The translations under genes and the position numbers were made by a program. A stretch of 64,000 nt of DNA from an uncultured Lachnospiraceae bacterium (lineage in GTDB: Bacteria > Bacillota > Clostridia > Lachnospirales > Lachnospiraceae), in assembly GCA_902789735.1 (NCBI GenBank), contig CADAOZ010000005.1, positions 62,001 to 126,000 of the forward strand, in the 5' to 3' direction. The notes below the pieces were generated by a model that saw only the letters and a program-made list of their open reading frames with translations, was not told the origin of the DNA and searched no databases. Below are positions 1 through 9,749 of this stretch, in pieces (the first letter of the stretch is position 1; each line of letters opens with the position of its first letter).

Positions 1-4
1 TCGG

Positions 5-30
5 GACGGTTCTTCTGAGCCGTCTTTTTA
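5..30 (+). terminator. Rho-independent terminator of an upstream plus-strand gene
   Basis: An 8-bp stem (GACGGTTC with GAGCCGTC, one G-T wobble) closes a TTCT loop and is followed by TTTTTA. It reads as the end of a plus-strand transcript that starts outside the window and converges on the crh operon. Confidence 0.6.
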
Positions 31-121
31 CGTAATACAGCCTTTCTGGCACTTCATTTTATGTAAACAGTTTTTGAACAGACGCCGCCGGAAGTAATAC
101 AGACAAAAGGGGACACGATTT

Positions 122-153
122 AAAAAAGGCAGGACGTTTTCACACGCCCTGCC
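122..153 (-). terminator. Terminator of the hprK-murB-whiA-crh operon
   Basis: On the minus strand an imperfect stem, GGCAGGGCGT paired with ACGTCCTGCC, is followed by TTTTTTA about 14 bases after the crh stop codon. This is a standard intrinsic terminator for the whole minus-strand cluster. Confidence 0.75.
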
Positions 154-166
154 TGTTCTTTACTGC

Positions 167-430
167 TCAAACTGCGGTATTCTCAACAAGAAATCCCTCA
201 AGCTCACTTACGGCTTCCGCTTCATCCGCACCGTCCGCGGAGATGATGATCACTTCATCCGCTGCGGGTTCCAGAGACATCATGCCCATGATGCTTTTGG
301 CATTCACGCGTTTGGTCTCTGTTTCCATGTAGATCCTGCTGTCGTATTTACTGGCCACCTGGACAAGTTTTGCGAAGGATCTTGCCTCGAGGCCGTCCGC
401 TCGAGATATTCTGATTGATTTCTTAAGCAT
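167..430 (-). CDS. crh: Crh-like HPr family protein lacking the catalytic histidine
   Basis: An 87-residue HPr-fold protein. The start at 430 is chosen because AAGGAG lies just upstream and it gives the normal HPr length. Residue 15, the histidine phosphorylated by Enzyme I in true HPr, is glutamate (GLEARS, residues 13-18), while Ser46 is intact in VNAKSIMGMMSL. That is the pattern of Bacillus Crh, where the residue is glutamine: a protein phosphorylated only by HprK that acts with CcpA in carbon catabolite control rather than in PTS transport. It sits last in the hprK-murB-whiA cluster, as crh does beside whiA in Bacillus. The Crh role is inferred; the residue change is seen directly. Confidence 0.85.
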   Translation of the reverse strand: MLKKSIRISRADGLEARSFAKLVQVASKYDSRIYMETETKRVNAKSIMGMMSLEPAADEVIIISADGADEAEAVSELEGFLVENTAV

Positions 431-461
431 TACAGTAGTCTCCTTGTCTGATCTGTATCTG

Positions 462-1412
462 TTAATAACCTCCCTGCAGTCTTTGTGCATGTTCAGACAG
501 TTTTCTGAGCCTGTGGCTGACACCCGATTTACTGATCGGCGGGGAACACATGCGCCCGAGTTCCGACATGGAGACTTCCGGATACTCGAGTCTGAGTTCT
601 GCGATCTTGCGAAGGCCTTCAGGGAGTTCTCTGAGCCTGCCTTCCCGTTCCAGGAATTGGATATCCCGGATCTGGTTTTGTGCCGCGTTCACCGTTTTGC
701 TGATGTTAGCTGTTTCACAGTTGACCCTGCGGTTCACACTGTTGCGTACTTCCTTCATGATCCGCCGGTTCTCCAGTTCCATCAGGGAAACATGGGCACC
801 GATCAGACCCAGGACCTGTGCGATCTCTTCAGAGTCTTTCAGATATACGACATGATACTTTTTCCGCCGGATCACTTTAGCGCCCATGCCGTAGCCGTTC
901 AGGACCTCCCGGATCTGCTCCGCCGTATCACCCTCCGTACAGGCAAATTCCAGATGGTATTCCTTTTCCGGGTCGCTCATTGATCCCACACACAGGAAAG
1001 CCGCTCTCAAAAAGGCCCGCCTGCAGCATTCCCGCTCCAGTAAAGCCCCGGGGATCCTGGCCCCTTTCTGTCCGAAGGGTCTGGTCCTGTCCTCATAGCC
1101 AAGGACGGCAGCCAGCTTTTCCAGTTCCTCCTGCGCGTCCGCTCCCTGTATGCCGCATTGAAAGCTGTCGCTCTGCTCCTGCACCATACTGCGCAATCTG
1201 CTGTCTATATTAATCTGTTTTCTTAATAAAGTAAAGCACTTTCTGCCTGCTGCCCCTTTATCCGCGCTGATTTCCAGCCGGAAGCCCGCCTCCGGAGTCC
1301 AGGTAAAAGAAGCGGACAGGGCCAGCAGCACGGCCAGCTCCGCCAGCCTGCAGTGGGCAGGTCCCGGGATGATTCCGGCGATCTGCGTCCGGACGTCTCC
1401 AGAAAATGACAT
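462..1412 (-). CDS. whiA: DNA-binding protein WhiA
   Basis: A 316-residue protein matching WhiA, which couples a degenerate LAGLIDADG-homing-endonuclease fold in the N-terminal two thirds to a C-terminal helix-turn-helix. The HTH part is recognisable at about residues 265-305 (LRKIAELRLEYPEVSMSELG, then SKSGVSHRLRKL). In Bacillota WhiA affects cell division and chromosome segregation. It lies 46 bases after murB and 31 bases before crh on the same strand. The usual Bacillota neighbour rapZ (yvcJ) is not between murB and whiA here. Confidence 0.92.
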   Translation of the reverse strand: MSFSGDVRTQIAGIIPGPAHCRLAELAVLLALSASFTWTPEAGFRLEISADKGAAGRKCFTLLRKQINIDSRLRSMVQEQSDSFQCGIQGADAQEELEKLAAVLGYEDRTRPFGQKGARIPGALLERECCRRAFLRAAFLCVGSMSDPEKEYHLEFACTEGDTAEQIREVLNGYGMGAKVIRRKKYHVVYLKDSEEIAQVLGLIGAHVSLMELENRRIMKEVRNSVNRRVNCETANISKTVNAAQNQIRDIQFLEREGRLRELPEGLRKIAELRLEYPEVSMSELGRMCSPPISKSGVSHRLRKLSEHAQRLQGGY

Positions 1413-1457
1413 AGTTTCCGCCTTTCCTCAAAGGGAGGCTCCGGCGCTCCCGCGCCC

Positions 1458-2456
1458 TCAGAATTCTCCCAGACAAATGACCTCTCTCTGCAGTTGGATT
1501 CCGGTATCCTCATAGACCCTGCGGCTGACATCCTCGATGACCTGCAGGATCTGGGCGGATGTGGCGTGTCCCCGGTTGATGACAAAGCCGCAGTGCTTTT
1601 CAGACACCTGGGCGTCACCGCAGCGGTAGCCCCGCAGGCCCGCGTCCATGATCAGCTTGCCGGCAAAATATCCCTCCGGCCTTTTAAAGGTGCTGCCGGC
1701 ACTGGGATACTCCAGCGGCTGTTTGTCCCGCCGTTTCATGGCCATCTCCCGGATCCTGGCCCGGATGGCTTCCGGATCGTCTTCCTCCAGAATAAAGACC
1801 GCTTCTGTCACAGCGGCCCGGATCCGTTTCAGGACAGAGGTCCTGTAGCCGAATTCCATCTGCTCTCCTGTATAGGTAAAAGGTTCTGCCGCGTCCCCTT
1901 CCAGGGGAATCATGGTCACCGCGGTCACACACTGGCGCATCTCTCCCCCGTAGGCACCGGCATTCATCACGATGCCGCCGCCGACTGACCCGGGAATGCC
2001 GGCCGCGAATTCAAGGCCGGTCAGGCCGTGAGCGGCTGCGGTCAGGGCGATCTTCTGCAGGGTGGTACCGGCACCGGCCGTCAGCTGACGGCCCTGCACG
2101 GAGATCCGGTTCAGGGCACCCGCGCCCGGATCCTCTTCCGCCGGCAGAGGCTGATCTGTTGTATCTGTCACGGGCTTTCCTCCCGTATCTGTCATGGTGA
2201 CCACAGCGCCCCGGAAGCCGCCGTCGCCCACCAGGAGATTGGTCCCTCTGCCCAGCAGGAAGACCGGTACGCCCGCCCTGCGCAGCAGGGTCAGGACCGC
2301 TGTCAGCTGGGCCGCCGTTCCCGCCCGCAGCAGCAGGTCCGCGGGACCTCCTGTCCGGAAGGAACAGTGATCGGCCATGGGTTCATCTGTCATGATCTGG
2401 CCGGGCGGAAGGATCTGCCCGAGTTCTTTAACTAGTTCCGGTCTTATCACGCTCAT
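1458..2456 (-). CDS. murB: UDP-N-acetylenolpyruvoylglucosamine reductase
   Basis: A 332-residue MurB that reduces UDP-GlcNAc-enolpyruvate to UDP-MurNAc with NADPH and FAD in cytoplasmic peptidoglycan precursor synthesis. The FAD-binding segment LLGRGTNLLVGDGGFRG is near residues 66-82, NAGAYGGEM follows in the middle, and the catalytic serine region is YPSAGSTFKRP with a C-terminal SEKHCGFVINRGHAT segment, the pattern of short (type II) MurB. About 18 residues after the FAD segment there is a small Asp/Thr/Pro-rich insert. The start overlaps the hprK stop by four bases (ATGA), so the two are translationally coupled. Confidence 0.95.
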   Translation of the reverse strand: MSVIRPELVKELGQILPPGQIMTDEPMADHCSFRTGGPADLLLRAGTAAQLTAVLTLLRRAGVPVFLLGRGTNLLVGDGGFRGAVVTMTDTGGKPVTDTTDQPLPAEEDPGAGALNRISVQGRQLTAGAGTTLQKIALTAAAHGLTGLEFAAGIPGSVGGGIVMNAGAYGGEMRQCVTAVTMIPLEGDAAEPFTYTGEQMEFGYRTSVLKRIRAAVTEAVFILEEDDPEAIRARIREMAMKRRDKQPLEYPSAGSTFKRPEGYFAGKLIMDAGLRGYRCGDAQVSEKHCGFVINRGHATSAQILQVIEDVSRRVYEDTGIQLQREVICLGEF

Positions 2457-3397
2457 TCATCCTCATCTTCCAGGCTCCCCCTGGTCAGGGAAGCATTGAC
2501 TCTGTTATATAATTCCTGGGCTGCGTTATACCCCATCAGCTTCTGACGGTGGTTGACTGCCGCGGCCTCACAGATAATGGCCAGGTTTCGTCCGGGCCGG
2601 ATCGGAAGCCTGTGGCAGACGACCCGGTTGCCCAGATATTCCACATAGTTCTCCTGCAGGCCCAGCCTGTCATATTCCTTATCCCTGTCCCAGTCCTCCA
2701 GCTCAATGACCAGATCTATGTTCTGGGTCTCTCTGACACTGGATACGCCGAACAGGGTCTTGACGTCGATGATCCCGATGCCCCGGAGCTCAATAAAGTG
2801 CTTGGTAATGGCCGGTGCCCGGCCGATCAGGGTATCTTCACTGACTCTGCGGATCTCGACAACGTCGTCCGAAATCAGACGGTGGCCGCGCTTGATCAGT
2901 TCCAGGGCTGCTTCCGACTTACCGATACCGCTCTCGCCGGTGATCAGAAGGCCCACACCGTAAACGTCTACCAGAACGCCGTGGACGGTAATAAAAGGCG
3001 CCAGCCGTACATTGAGCCAGCGGATGGCTTCCGCCATAAAGGAGCTGGTGGCCTGCCGGGTCACCAGGACCGGGACGCCGTGACGGACCGCGCACTCCAG
3101 AAAAATGGGGTCCGGACGCAGGTCCCTGCAGAATACGACGGCGGGTATTTCAAAGGACATGAGCCGCTCAAAAATATATTGCTTCTGCTCGGCGGTCATC
3201 CCTTCCATATAGGCGTGCTCCACCAGACCGCAGATCTGGATCCTGTCCACGGCGAAATGCTCAAAATAACCGGTCAGCTGAATGGCCGGCCTGTTGATAT
3301 CAGGCTGCCGGACCTGAACGCTGCCGGGATCTATTTCCGGTGTCAGATTCTGGAGCTTCATTTTGGCCATGAGCTCGCTCAGTCTTACAATTGACAT
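2453..3397 (-). CDS. hprK: HPr kinase/phosphorylase
   Basis: A 314-residue bifunctional enzyme that phosphorylates or dephosphorylates Ser46 of HPr and Crh, the trigger of carbon catabolite repression in Bacillota. The Walker A loop GESGIGKS is at residues 154-161, His139 and the DD pair at 177-178 lie at the active site, and the family signature appears as RGIGIIDVKTLFG. The start MSIVRLSEL is preferred over an upstream in-frame start because it matches family N-termini and has a purine-rich ribosome site. Its likely substrate, the Crh-like protein with intact Ser46, is encoded in the same operon. Confidence 0.95.
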   Translation of the reverse strand: MSIVRLSELMAKMKLQNLTPEIDPGSVQVRQPDINRPAIQLTGYFEHFAVDRIQICGLVEHAYMEGMTAEQKQYIFERLMSFEIPAVVFCRDLRPDPIFLECAVRHGVPVLVTRQATSSFMAEAIRWLNVRLAPFITVHGVLVDVYGVGLLITGESGIGKSEAALELIKRGHRLISDDVVEIRRVSEDTLIGRAPAITKHFIELRGIGIIDVKTLFGVSSVRETQNIDLVIELEDWDRDKEYDRLGLQENYVEYLGNRVVCHRLPIRPGRNLAIICEAAAVNHRQKLMGYNAAQELYNRVNASLTRGSLEDEDE

Positions 3398-3522
3398 ATT
3401 AATCTCTCTCTTTCCCTTCCTGCCGGACAAATACCGTTAACTCTCTGAATATTGTTATTTTACCACAGGTCAGGGAACCTGTACCACCGCTGCCATGACG
3501 CTTGTCCCTTATTCGCGGCGCG

Positions 3523-5421
3523 TCACGTTTCCGCTTCTTCCTGCCCGCCCTGTTTATGGAAATATTCCCATATAGCCAGCGCCTGGCGGTGATTGATCTC
3601 CGGGATCTGCTCCAGGGTCTCCACATCCGCTTCCATAAGCTCCCCAATGGAGGTAAAACGCCGCATCAGGGCTTTTTTGCGGACCGGTCCGACACCGGGA
3701 ATCTGATCCAGACGGGAGGTGACCTGGGCCTTGCTCCGCAGGGACCTGTGGTATTCAATGGCAAAGCGGTGGGCTTCGTCCTGGATCCTGGTGATCAGCT
3801 TAAAGGCTTCGCTGTCCTTCTCAATGGGGATCTCCACGTTGTTGAAATACAGGCCGCGGGTCCTGTGGCTGTCATCCTTGACCATACCGCAGACCGGGAT
3901 CTCCAGGCCCAGTTCCTCCAGGACCGCCAGGGCGATATTGACCTGGCCCCGGCCGCCGTCCATCATCAGCAGATCAGGAAACCTGGAAAAGCTGCCGAAG
4001 GTCCTGTCCAGGTCGCCCTCCTCCAGGACTTTCTGTTCCTCCATGCCGTGGCGGAAACGGCGGGTCAGGACTTCCTTCATGCATGCGTAATCATTGGGCC
4101 CGCTCACGGACTGGATCCGGAATTTGCGGTAATCACTCCGTTTGGGCCTGCCCTTTTCATAGACGACCATGGAACCGACATTGGCGAACCCGCTGATGTT
4201 GGAAATATCATAAGCTTCCATACGGTCCGCCCTGTCCAGTCCCAGCATGTCCGCCAGTTCCCGGACAGCCCCGATGGTACGGCCCTCCTCCCGTTTGAGG
4301 CGCTCCCTGTCCTTGCCGAGGATCAGTTCCGCGTTCTGGACCGCCAGCTCCACCAGTTTTTCCTTCTGTCCTTTCCGGGGGACCCGGAGGCTGACTTTGC
4401 TGCCCTTTCTGTCAGACAGCCACTGCTCCAGCAGGGCCGCGTCGGCGGGCAGGGCCGGCAGCATGATCTCCCGGGGGATAAAGGGCGTGCCTGCATAGAA
4501 CTGGACGATGAATTCCGACAGGATATCCTCCCGGGTCCGGCCGGCCACATGGGTCATATAGAAATGGTCCCGGCCGATCAGGCGGCCGTCCCGGATGAAG
4601 AATGTCTGGATGACTCCGTCGGCATCCGCGTTCTCCTGCTCCAGGGCCACGCCCAGGATATCCCGGTCCTCGCCGATGCCTTCCGACATCTTCTGTTTCT
4701 GGGAGACGGCTTTGACACTGCGCAGCAGATCCCGGTAACGGACCGCGTCCTCAAAACGCAATTCCTCCGAGGCCTTTTCCATTTTTCCCTGCAGGTCTGA
4801 GATGACAGGTTTATAGTTGCCGCCCAGAAATTCCAGGGCCAGGCCGACCCGCTCCCGGTATTCCGCCCCGTCCACCTGTCCGGTACAGGGGGCGCTGCAG
4901 CGTCCCATATGATAATTAAGGCAGGGCCGGTCCTTCCCGATATCCCGGGGCAGGACCCGGCTGCAGTCCCGCAGGGAATACATACGGTTCAGGAGCTCGA
5001 TGGTCTCCTTGACTGCCTGGGCGCTGGTAAATGGACCGAAATATCTGGCCTTGTCTTTTTTCATCTGCCTGGCGAAGACCAGGCGGGGGAATGCTTCCTG
5101 GACGGTGACCTTGATATAGGGATACGTCTTGTCGTCCTTGAGCATGGTATTGTAGCGGGGCCGGTGCTCCTTGATCAGGTTGTTCTCCAGAATCAGGGCT
5201 TCCAGTTCTGAATCGGTCACGATGTATTCGAAACGGTCGATCTGCTTTACCATACGGTCGATCTGGGGTCCCCTGCCTACGATCCTGCGAAAATAAGAGC
5301 GGACACGATTATGGAGGTCTATGGCCTTCCCCACATAAATGATCGCGTCCTTCTCATCGTGCATGATATATACGCCCGGCTGATGCGGGAGTTTTTTTAA
5401 TTCTTCCTGAAAATCGAACAT
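3523..5421 (-). CDS. uvrC: Excinuclease ABC subunit C
   Basis: A 632-residue UvrC, the dual-incision nuclease of nucleotide excision repair. In order: GIY-YIG nuclease at the N-terminus (PGVYIM ... IIYVGKA), the cysteine region [15 protein letters not shown], a UVR motif for UvrB contact around residue 210, the RNase H-like endonuclease domain ([21 protein letters not shown]) and C-terminal helix-hairpin-helix repeats ([16 protein letters not shown]). Start chosen at [18 protein letters not shown], typical of the family. It follows ftsH by about 80 bases, with a small perfect hairpin between them. Confidence 0.96.
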   Translation of the reverse strand: MFDFQEELKKLPHQPGVYIMHDEKDAIIYVGKAIDLHNRVRSYFRRIVGRGPQIDRMVKQIDRFEYIVTDSELEALILENNLIKEHRPRYNTMLKDDKTYPYIKVTVQEAFPRLVFARQMKKDKARYFGPFTSAQAVKETIELLNRMYSLRDCSRVLPRDIGKDRPCLNYHMGRCSAPCTGQVDGAEYRERVGLALEFLGGNYKPVISDLQGKMEKASEELRFEDAVRYRDLLRSVKAVSQKQKMSEGIGEDRDILGVALEQENADADGVIQTFFIRDGRLIGRDHFYMTHVAGRTREDILSEFIVQFYAGTPFIPREIMLPALPADAALLEQWLSDRKGSKVSLRVPRKGQKEKLVELAVQNAELILGKDRERLKREEGRTIGAVRELADMLGLDRADRMEAYDISNISGFANVGSMVVYEKGRPKRSDYRKFRIQSVSGPNDYACMKEVLTRRFRHGMEEQKVLEEGDLDRTFGSFSRFPDLLMMDGGRGQVNIALAVLEELGLEIPVCGMVKDDSHRTRGLYFNNVEIPIEKDSEAFKLITRIQDEAHRFAIEYHRSLRSKAQVTSRLDQIPGVGPVRKKALMRRFTSIGELMEADVETLEQIPEINHRQALAIWEYFHKQGGQEEAET

Positions 5422-5458
5422 AAAGGATCCGTTTCCTGTTTTTTCCGGTGATACATAT

Positions 5459-5480
5459 CCCGCCGCTTGAAAGCGGCGGG
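5459..5480. repeat. Hairpin between ftsH and uvrC
   Basis: A perfect 10-bp inverted repeat (CCCGCCGCTT and AAGCGGCGGG around a GA centre). No T-tract follows on the minus strand, so it is more likely an mRNA processing or stability element, or a partial terminator, than a full stop between ftsH and uvrC. Confidence 0.5.
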
Positions 5481-5502
5481 ATACAGTCTGCAAATATATC
5501 GA

Positions 5503-7842
5503 TCAGAGATCCAGATCATCCAGGGAGATCCTGGAATATTTTCCTTTGACAGAGTCCGCGTCGGTACTTTCCTGTCCGCCGGTACCGGCCGCATCATCCT
5601 CCGCGTTCTGGCTGTCCCCGTCTCCGGGGCGGGCGGGATCTGCCGGCCGCTCGATTTCCTGATGGAAAGGGTCCGCTTCCTTTTCCGTTCCCCCCAGAGG
5701 GGCGCCGAAGGAAGTATAGGCCCTGCTCCAGTCAGAAGTTCCGCTGCCGTCGGAAGGACCGCCGGGCTTCTTCTCCTCTGCTTTCTCCTGTCCTTTCTGC
5801 AGGGAAGGATCCACAACGATGGGAGCGGGCGCCGGCTTTTCCGGGACGGCCGCAGGAGCGGCTTCCTGCGCCGGATCTCCTGTTTTTTCCTCTTCGGGTT
5901 CGGGAATGCCCTTGGCTTCCCGGTAAAGCTTCATGAATTCTTTGCCGGTAATGGTCTCTTTTTCGATCAGGAAACCGGCGATCTTATCCAGCGCATCCAT
6001 GTTGTCGGCCAGAATTGCTTTGGCCTGTACATAGCATTCCTCCAGCATGCGGCGGACTTCCTCATCCACAGCCGCTGCCGTAGTGTCCGAACAGTTGAGG
6101 ACCGCGCGTCCTTCCAGATACTGGCTCTCCACCGTAGCCAGTCCCATGACGCCGAAGCGGTCGCTCATGCCGTACTGGGTGACCATGTTTCTGGCCAGGG
6201 CCGTCGCGCGCTCGATGTCGTTGGAGGCACCGGTGGTAATGCTGTGGAATTTCAGTTCCTCCGCGGCCCTGCCGCCCAGGAGGCCGACGATCATATCATG
6301 CAGTTCATCCTTACTGTTGAGGTATTTTTCCTCTTCAGGCACCTGCATGACATAGCCCAGGGCACCCATGGTCCGGGGCACGATGGTGATCTTCTGGACC
6401 GGTTCGGAATTTTTCTGGACCGCCGCCACAAGGGCGTGACCACATTCGTGGTAGGAGACGATTCTTCTCTCCTCCTTGCTCATGATCCGGTCCTTCTTTT
6501 CCTTGCCGACCAGGACCTGCTCTACGGCTTCAAACAGATCCTTCTGGTTGACGCGGTCTCTGCCCTTCTTGACCGCGTTGATGGCGGCTTCATTGATCAT
6601 ATTGGCCAGATCAGAGCCGACGGCGCCGCTGGTGGCCAGGGCAATCTCGTTGAAGTCTACGGTCTCGTCCATATGGACGCCCTTGGCATGGACCTTCAGG
6701 ATGGCTACCCTGCCCTTGAGGTCAGGCCGGTCTACGATGATCCGGCGGTCGAAACGGCCGGGACGGAGCAGGGCCTTGTCCAGAATCTCGGGACGGTTGG
6801 TCGCGCCGATGACCAGTATGCCCTTGGAGGTATCAAAACCATCCATTTCGGAAAGGAGCTGGTTGAGGGTCTGTTCCCTTTCTTCGTTGCCGCCGCCGAA
6901 CCGGCTGTCTCTGCTGCGGCCGATGGCGTCGATCTCATCAATAAAAATGATACAGGGGGCGTTCTTGGTCGCTTCCTTGAACAGGTCCCTGACACGGGAA
7001 GCGCCGACGCCGACATAAAGCTCGATGAAATCGGAGCCGGTCAGGGAAAAGAAGGGCACATGGGCTTCACCGGCCACAGCCTTGGCCAGCAGGGTCTTGC
7101 CGGTGCCGGGAGGGCCTACCAGCAGGGCTCCCTTGGGGAGCTTGGCGCCGATGCCCGCGTAACGCTGGGGATTGTGGAGGAAGTCCACGACTTCCTGCAG
7201 GGATTCCTTGGCCTCGTCCTCTCCGGCCACATCCTTAAAGGTGATGCCGGTATCCTTCTGGACATATTCCTTGGCTGTCGTCTTGCCTACATTGCCCATC
7301 AGGCCGCCGCTGCCCATTCTGGTAAAGAGGAAGCGGAGCAGGAACCACATCAGGGCGATGGGTACCACATAAGAGAGCAGAATACTGAGCAGATAGCCGG
7401 AGCTGTCCGGGATATCCGCCTCCACTGTAATGCCCTTGCTCTCCAGGCGGGCCGTCAGAGTGGTATCGTCCTCGGCCTTACCGGTATACTGGACCGCCTG
7501 GCTGTCCCGCAGGTGGATCTCCAGCCGGTCGGACTGGATCTCGACCTCCTCGACCTTGCCCTCTTCCACATACTCCAGAAATTTCGAATAGGTAATTTCC
7601 TGCTTCTGGGTGTTGCCCTGCATGAACCAGCTGATGGCCGCCAGGGTGATCAGAGCCGCGATCAGCAGGATGAACAGATTCTGCCGGGGCTGCTGTCCGC
7701 CCGGCTCACCGCCGCCGGAATTGTCATTGCCGCGTCCGTTTCCCCGGCCGCCGTCCCCACGACCGCCGCCGGAGCCGCCGCGGTCATAGTCGGAAACATT
7801 TTTGCGTTTCCGGCCCGATTTCTTCATATAGATAAAATCCAT
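5503..7842 (-). CDS. ftsH: ATP-dependent zinc metalloprotease FtsH
   Basis: A 779-residue membrane-bound AAA+ protease that degrades misfolded and regulatory membrane and cytoplasmic proteins. It has a basic, Gly-rich N-terminus (about 50 residues), two transmembrane helices (near 55-73 and 151-173) flanking a short external domain, Walker A GPPGTGKT at 243-250, Walker B IIFIDEID at 298-305, the second region of homology near 349-367, and the zinc site HECGH at 465-469 (HEAGH is more common). The last 150 residues are a Pro/Glu/Asp-rich extension ending in ISLDDLDL, longer than in Escherichia coli FtsH (about 644 residues). A good promoter lies about 110 bases upstream. Confidence 0.97.
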   Translation of the reverse strand: MDFIYMKKSGRKRKNVSDYDRGGSGGGRGDGGRGNGRGNDNSGGGEPGGQQPRQNLFILLIAALITLAAISWFMQGNTQKQEITYSKFLEYVEEGKVEEVEIQSDRLEIHLRDSQAVQYTGKAEDDTTLTARLESKGITVEADIPDSSGYLLSILLSYVVPIALMWFLLRFLFTRMGSGGLMGNVGKTTAKEYVQKDTGITFKDVAGEDEAKESLQEVVDFLHNPQRYAGIGAKLPKGALLVGPPGTGKTLLAKAVAGEAHVPFFSLTGSDFIELYVGVGASRVRDLFKEATKNAPCIIFIDEIDAIGRSRDSRFGGGNEEREQTLNQLLSEMDGFDTSKGILVIGATNRPEILDKALLRPGRFDRRIIVDRPDLKGRVAILKVHAKGVHMDETVDFNEIALATSGAVGSDLANMINEAAINAVKKGRDRVNQKDLFEAVEQVLVGKEKKDRIMSKEERRIVSYHECGHALVAAVQKNSEPVQKITIVPRTMGALGYVMQVPEEEKYLNSKDELHDMIVGLLGGRAAEELKFHSITTGASNDIERATALARNMVTQYGMSDRFGVMGLATVESQYLEGRAVLNCSDTTAAAVDEEVRRMLEECYVQAKAILADNMDALDKIAGFLIEKETITGKEFMKLYREAKGIPEPEEEKTGDPAQEAAPAAVPEKPAPAPIVVDPSLQKGQEKAEEKKPGGPSDGSGTSDWSRAYTSFGAPLGGTEKEADPFHQEIERPADPARPGDGDSQNAEDDAAGTGGQESTDADSVKGKYSRISLDDLDL

Positions 7843-7954
7843 AGGTCTCCTTTTCCGTTATCGCTAAATACGGTTTGATTTTTCCATCGGGAATGCCTGC
7901 CGCGGGCGGCAGGGTATACTCCCGCAATTTTCATTCCTCAATTCAAATATAGTT

Positions 7955-7983
7955 ATTATAATAAGGAACGCCCTTCAAGGCAA
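7955..7983 (-). promoter_or_regulatory. Promoter of ftsH
   Basis: On the minus strand TTGCCT and TATAAT are separated by exactly 17 bases, a sigma-A type promoter about 110 bases before the ftsH start. The 357-base gap between ftsH and the aminotransferase gene holds this promoter, a divergent one at 8114-8142, and short GC-rich inverted repeats (for example around 8030-8050) but no gene. Confidence 0.6.
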
Positions 7984-8113
7984 CTGATTTCTATCGGACG
8001 GGAACCTGCCGCCGCCCTGGTCCGGGAGGGACCGGCGTCCGCCGGTAAAAATGCTTTTCCCTTATGAAACCGGGACTTTTCTTTTCATTTTCTCCCGTCT
8101 GTAAGGTTTTTTC

Positions 8114-8142
8114 TTGCGCCGGTTCCACGAAACAGGTATAAT
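8114..8142 (+). promoter_or_regulatory. Promoter of the aminotransferase gene
   Basis: TTGCGC, a 17-base spacer, and TATAAT. It drives the plus-strand aminotransferase, whose start codon lies about 58 bases further on. Confidence 0.6.
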
Positions 8143-8199
8143 GCTTTCATTGATTCAAGTATTCGTGTATGCAAAAAAACAGCAGAAGGAGGTCCCAAT

Positions 8200-9546
8200 T
8201 TGAAAAGTTATTTGGAAATGGCGCCCGAAGAACTCCAGGCAGAAGCTGCTGAACTCAAGAAGCAGTATCGCCAGTTCCAGAAGATGGAGCTGAATCTTGA
8301 TATGAGCCGGGGCAAACCCTGTCTTGAACAGCTGGATCTGTCCATGGGCATGATGGATGTTCTTTCTTCAGATTCAGATATGAACTGTGAGGACGGTACG
8401 GACTGCCGGAATTACGGTGTTCTGGAAGGTATCAAGGAAGCCAAGGAACTGCTGTCCGACATGATGGAGAACAATCCGGACAATATCATTATCTACGGCA
8501 ACTCCTCCCTGAACGTCATGTATGATACGATCTCCAGGGCCATGACCCACGGCATTATGGGCAATACCCCCTGGTGCAAGCTGGACCAGGTCAAATTCCT
8601 CTGCCCGGTCCCCGGTTATGACAGACACTTTGCCATCACCCAGTATTTCGGCATTATGATGATCCCGGTGCCCATGAATGATGAAGGTCCCGATATGGAT
8701 ATCGTAGAGAAGATGGTCTCAGAAGATGAAGCCATCAAGGGCATCTGGTGTGTTCCCAAGTACGCCAACCCGACAGGTATTTCCTATTCTGACCATACCG
8801 TCCGCCGGCTGGCCCGTCTGAAGCCCGCCGCCAAGGACTTCCGTATTTTCTGGGATAACGCCTACGGGATCCACCACCTGTATGATGACCGGCAGGACCA
8901 TATACTGGAGATCCTTTCCCAGTGCAAACGGGCCGGTAATCCGGATTTGGTCTATAAATTCGCCTCCACCTCCAAGATCACTTTCCCCGGCAGCGGCATC
9001 GCGGCCCTGGCCACCTCCCCCAACAACCTGGAGGATATCAAGGAGCAGATGCGCTTCCAGACCATCGGCCACGACAAGGTCAACCAGCTGCGTCATGTCC
9101 GTTTCTTCGGAGATATCCACGGCATGATCGAGCATATGAAAAAGCACGCGGATATCCTGCGCCCCAAGTTCGAAATGGTCGAAAACACCCTGGAAACAAA
9201 TCTGGGCGGTCTGGGCATCGGCAGATGGACCAAGCCTCTGGGCGGCTATTTCATCAGCTTTGATACCATCCCCGGCTGTGCGAAGCAGGTCGTATCCGCC
9301 GCCAAGAGGGCCGGCGTCAAAATGACCGGCGCGGGCGCCACATGGCCCTACGGCAAGGACCCCCTGGATACCAATATCCGTATCGCCCCTTCCTATCCTT
9401 CTCTGGATGACCTGAAGACAGCCGCAGAACTCTTTACCCTCTGCGTCAAGCTGGTCAGCGTCAAAAAGCTGCTGGAAGACCCGGACCTGCAGGCACAGCT
9501 GCGGGCGGAAGCCGCCGAACAGGGGGCAGAAGCGGCGGAGGCCTGA
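8200..9546 (+). CDS. PLP-dependent aminotransferase (PF12897 / aspartate aminotransferase subgroup)
   Basis: A 448-residue fold-type I aminotransferase. The predicted PLP lysine is Lys259 in STSK followed by ITFPGSG, with NPTG at 190-193, the cofactor-binding FWDNAYG at 218-224 and YGNSS at 99-103. The N-terminal LDMSRGKP and overall layout match the PF12897 group, which includes aspartate aminotransferases of the Corynebacterium type; aspartate/2-oxoglutarate transamination is the best guess but other amino acids are possible. Translation starts at a TTG codon: AAGGAGG lies seven bases upstream and no ATG is closer. A monocistronic unit with its own promoter. Confidence 0.85.
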   Translation: MKSYLEMAPEELQAEAAELKKQYRQFQKMELNLDMSRGKPCLEQLDLSMGMMDVLSSDSDMNCEDGTDCRNYGVLEGIKEAKELLSDMMENNPDNIIIYGNSSLNVMYDTISRAMTHGIMGNTPWCKLDQVKFLCPVPGYDRHFAITQYFGIMMIPVPMNDEGPDMDIVEKMVSEDEAIKGIWCVPKYANPTGISYSDHTVRRLARLKPAAKDFRIFWDNAYGIHHLYDDRQDHILEILSQCKRAGNPDLVYKFASTSKITFPGSGIAALATSPNNLEDIKEQMRFQTIGHDKVNQLRHVRFFGDIHGMIEHMKKHADILRPKFEMVENTLETNLGGLGIGRWTKPLGGYFISFDTIPGCAKQVVSAAKRAGVKMTGAGATWPYGKDPLDTNIRIAPSYPSLDDLKTAAELFTLCVKLVSVKKLLEDPDLQAQLRAEAAEQGAEAAEA

Positions 9547-9649
9547 CCATCGCCTGACCATCGCGCGGAACCGTTTCTGACGATGTTTTCACGGCTTTTT
9601 GACAATGACCTGAAACCAAATACCCAGGGCATGCCCTGAACAGAAATCC

Positions 9650-9699
9650 AAAAAAGCCCGTCCTGTATCGTATATGCAAGCTTACGATACAGGGCGGGC
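9650..9699 (-). terminator. Terminator of the DUF3048 lipoprotein gene, possibly bidirectional
   Basis: A 17-bp stem (left arm 9656-9672, right arm 9683-9699, one G-T wobble) is followed on the minus strand by TTTTTT. It ends the lipoprotein transcript and may also stop the aminotransferase transcript coming from the other side. Confidence 0.85.
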
Positions 9700-9749
9700 A
9701 TTTCTGATTGCTCAAACGTTTTCTATTGTTCCGTCAGCGGAGGAATGTC

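Noticed and set aside
3398..3522. A terminator between uvrC and hprK
   Set aside because: Only a weak six-bp stem (ACAGGT/ACCTGT) without a T-tract is visible; read-through is as likely.
5467..7878. 803-codon plus-strand open frame opposite ftsH
   Set aside because: It is antisense to a certain ftsH gene; the protein shows no family segments and the frame is open because of GC-rich codon use.
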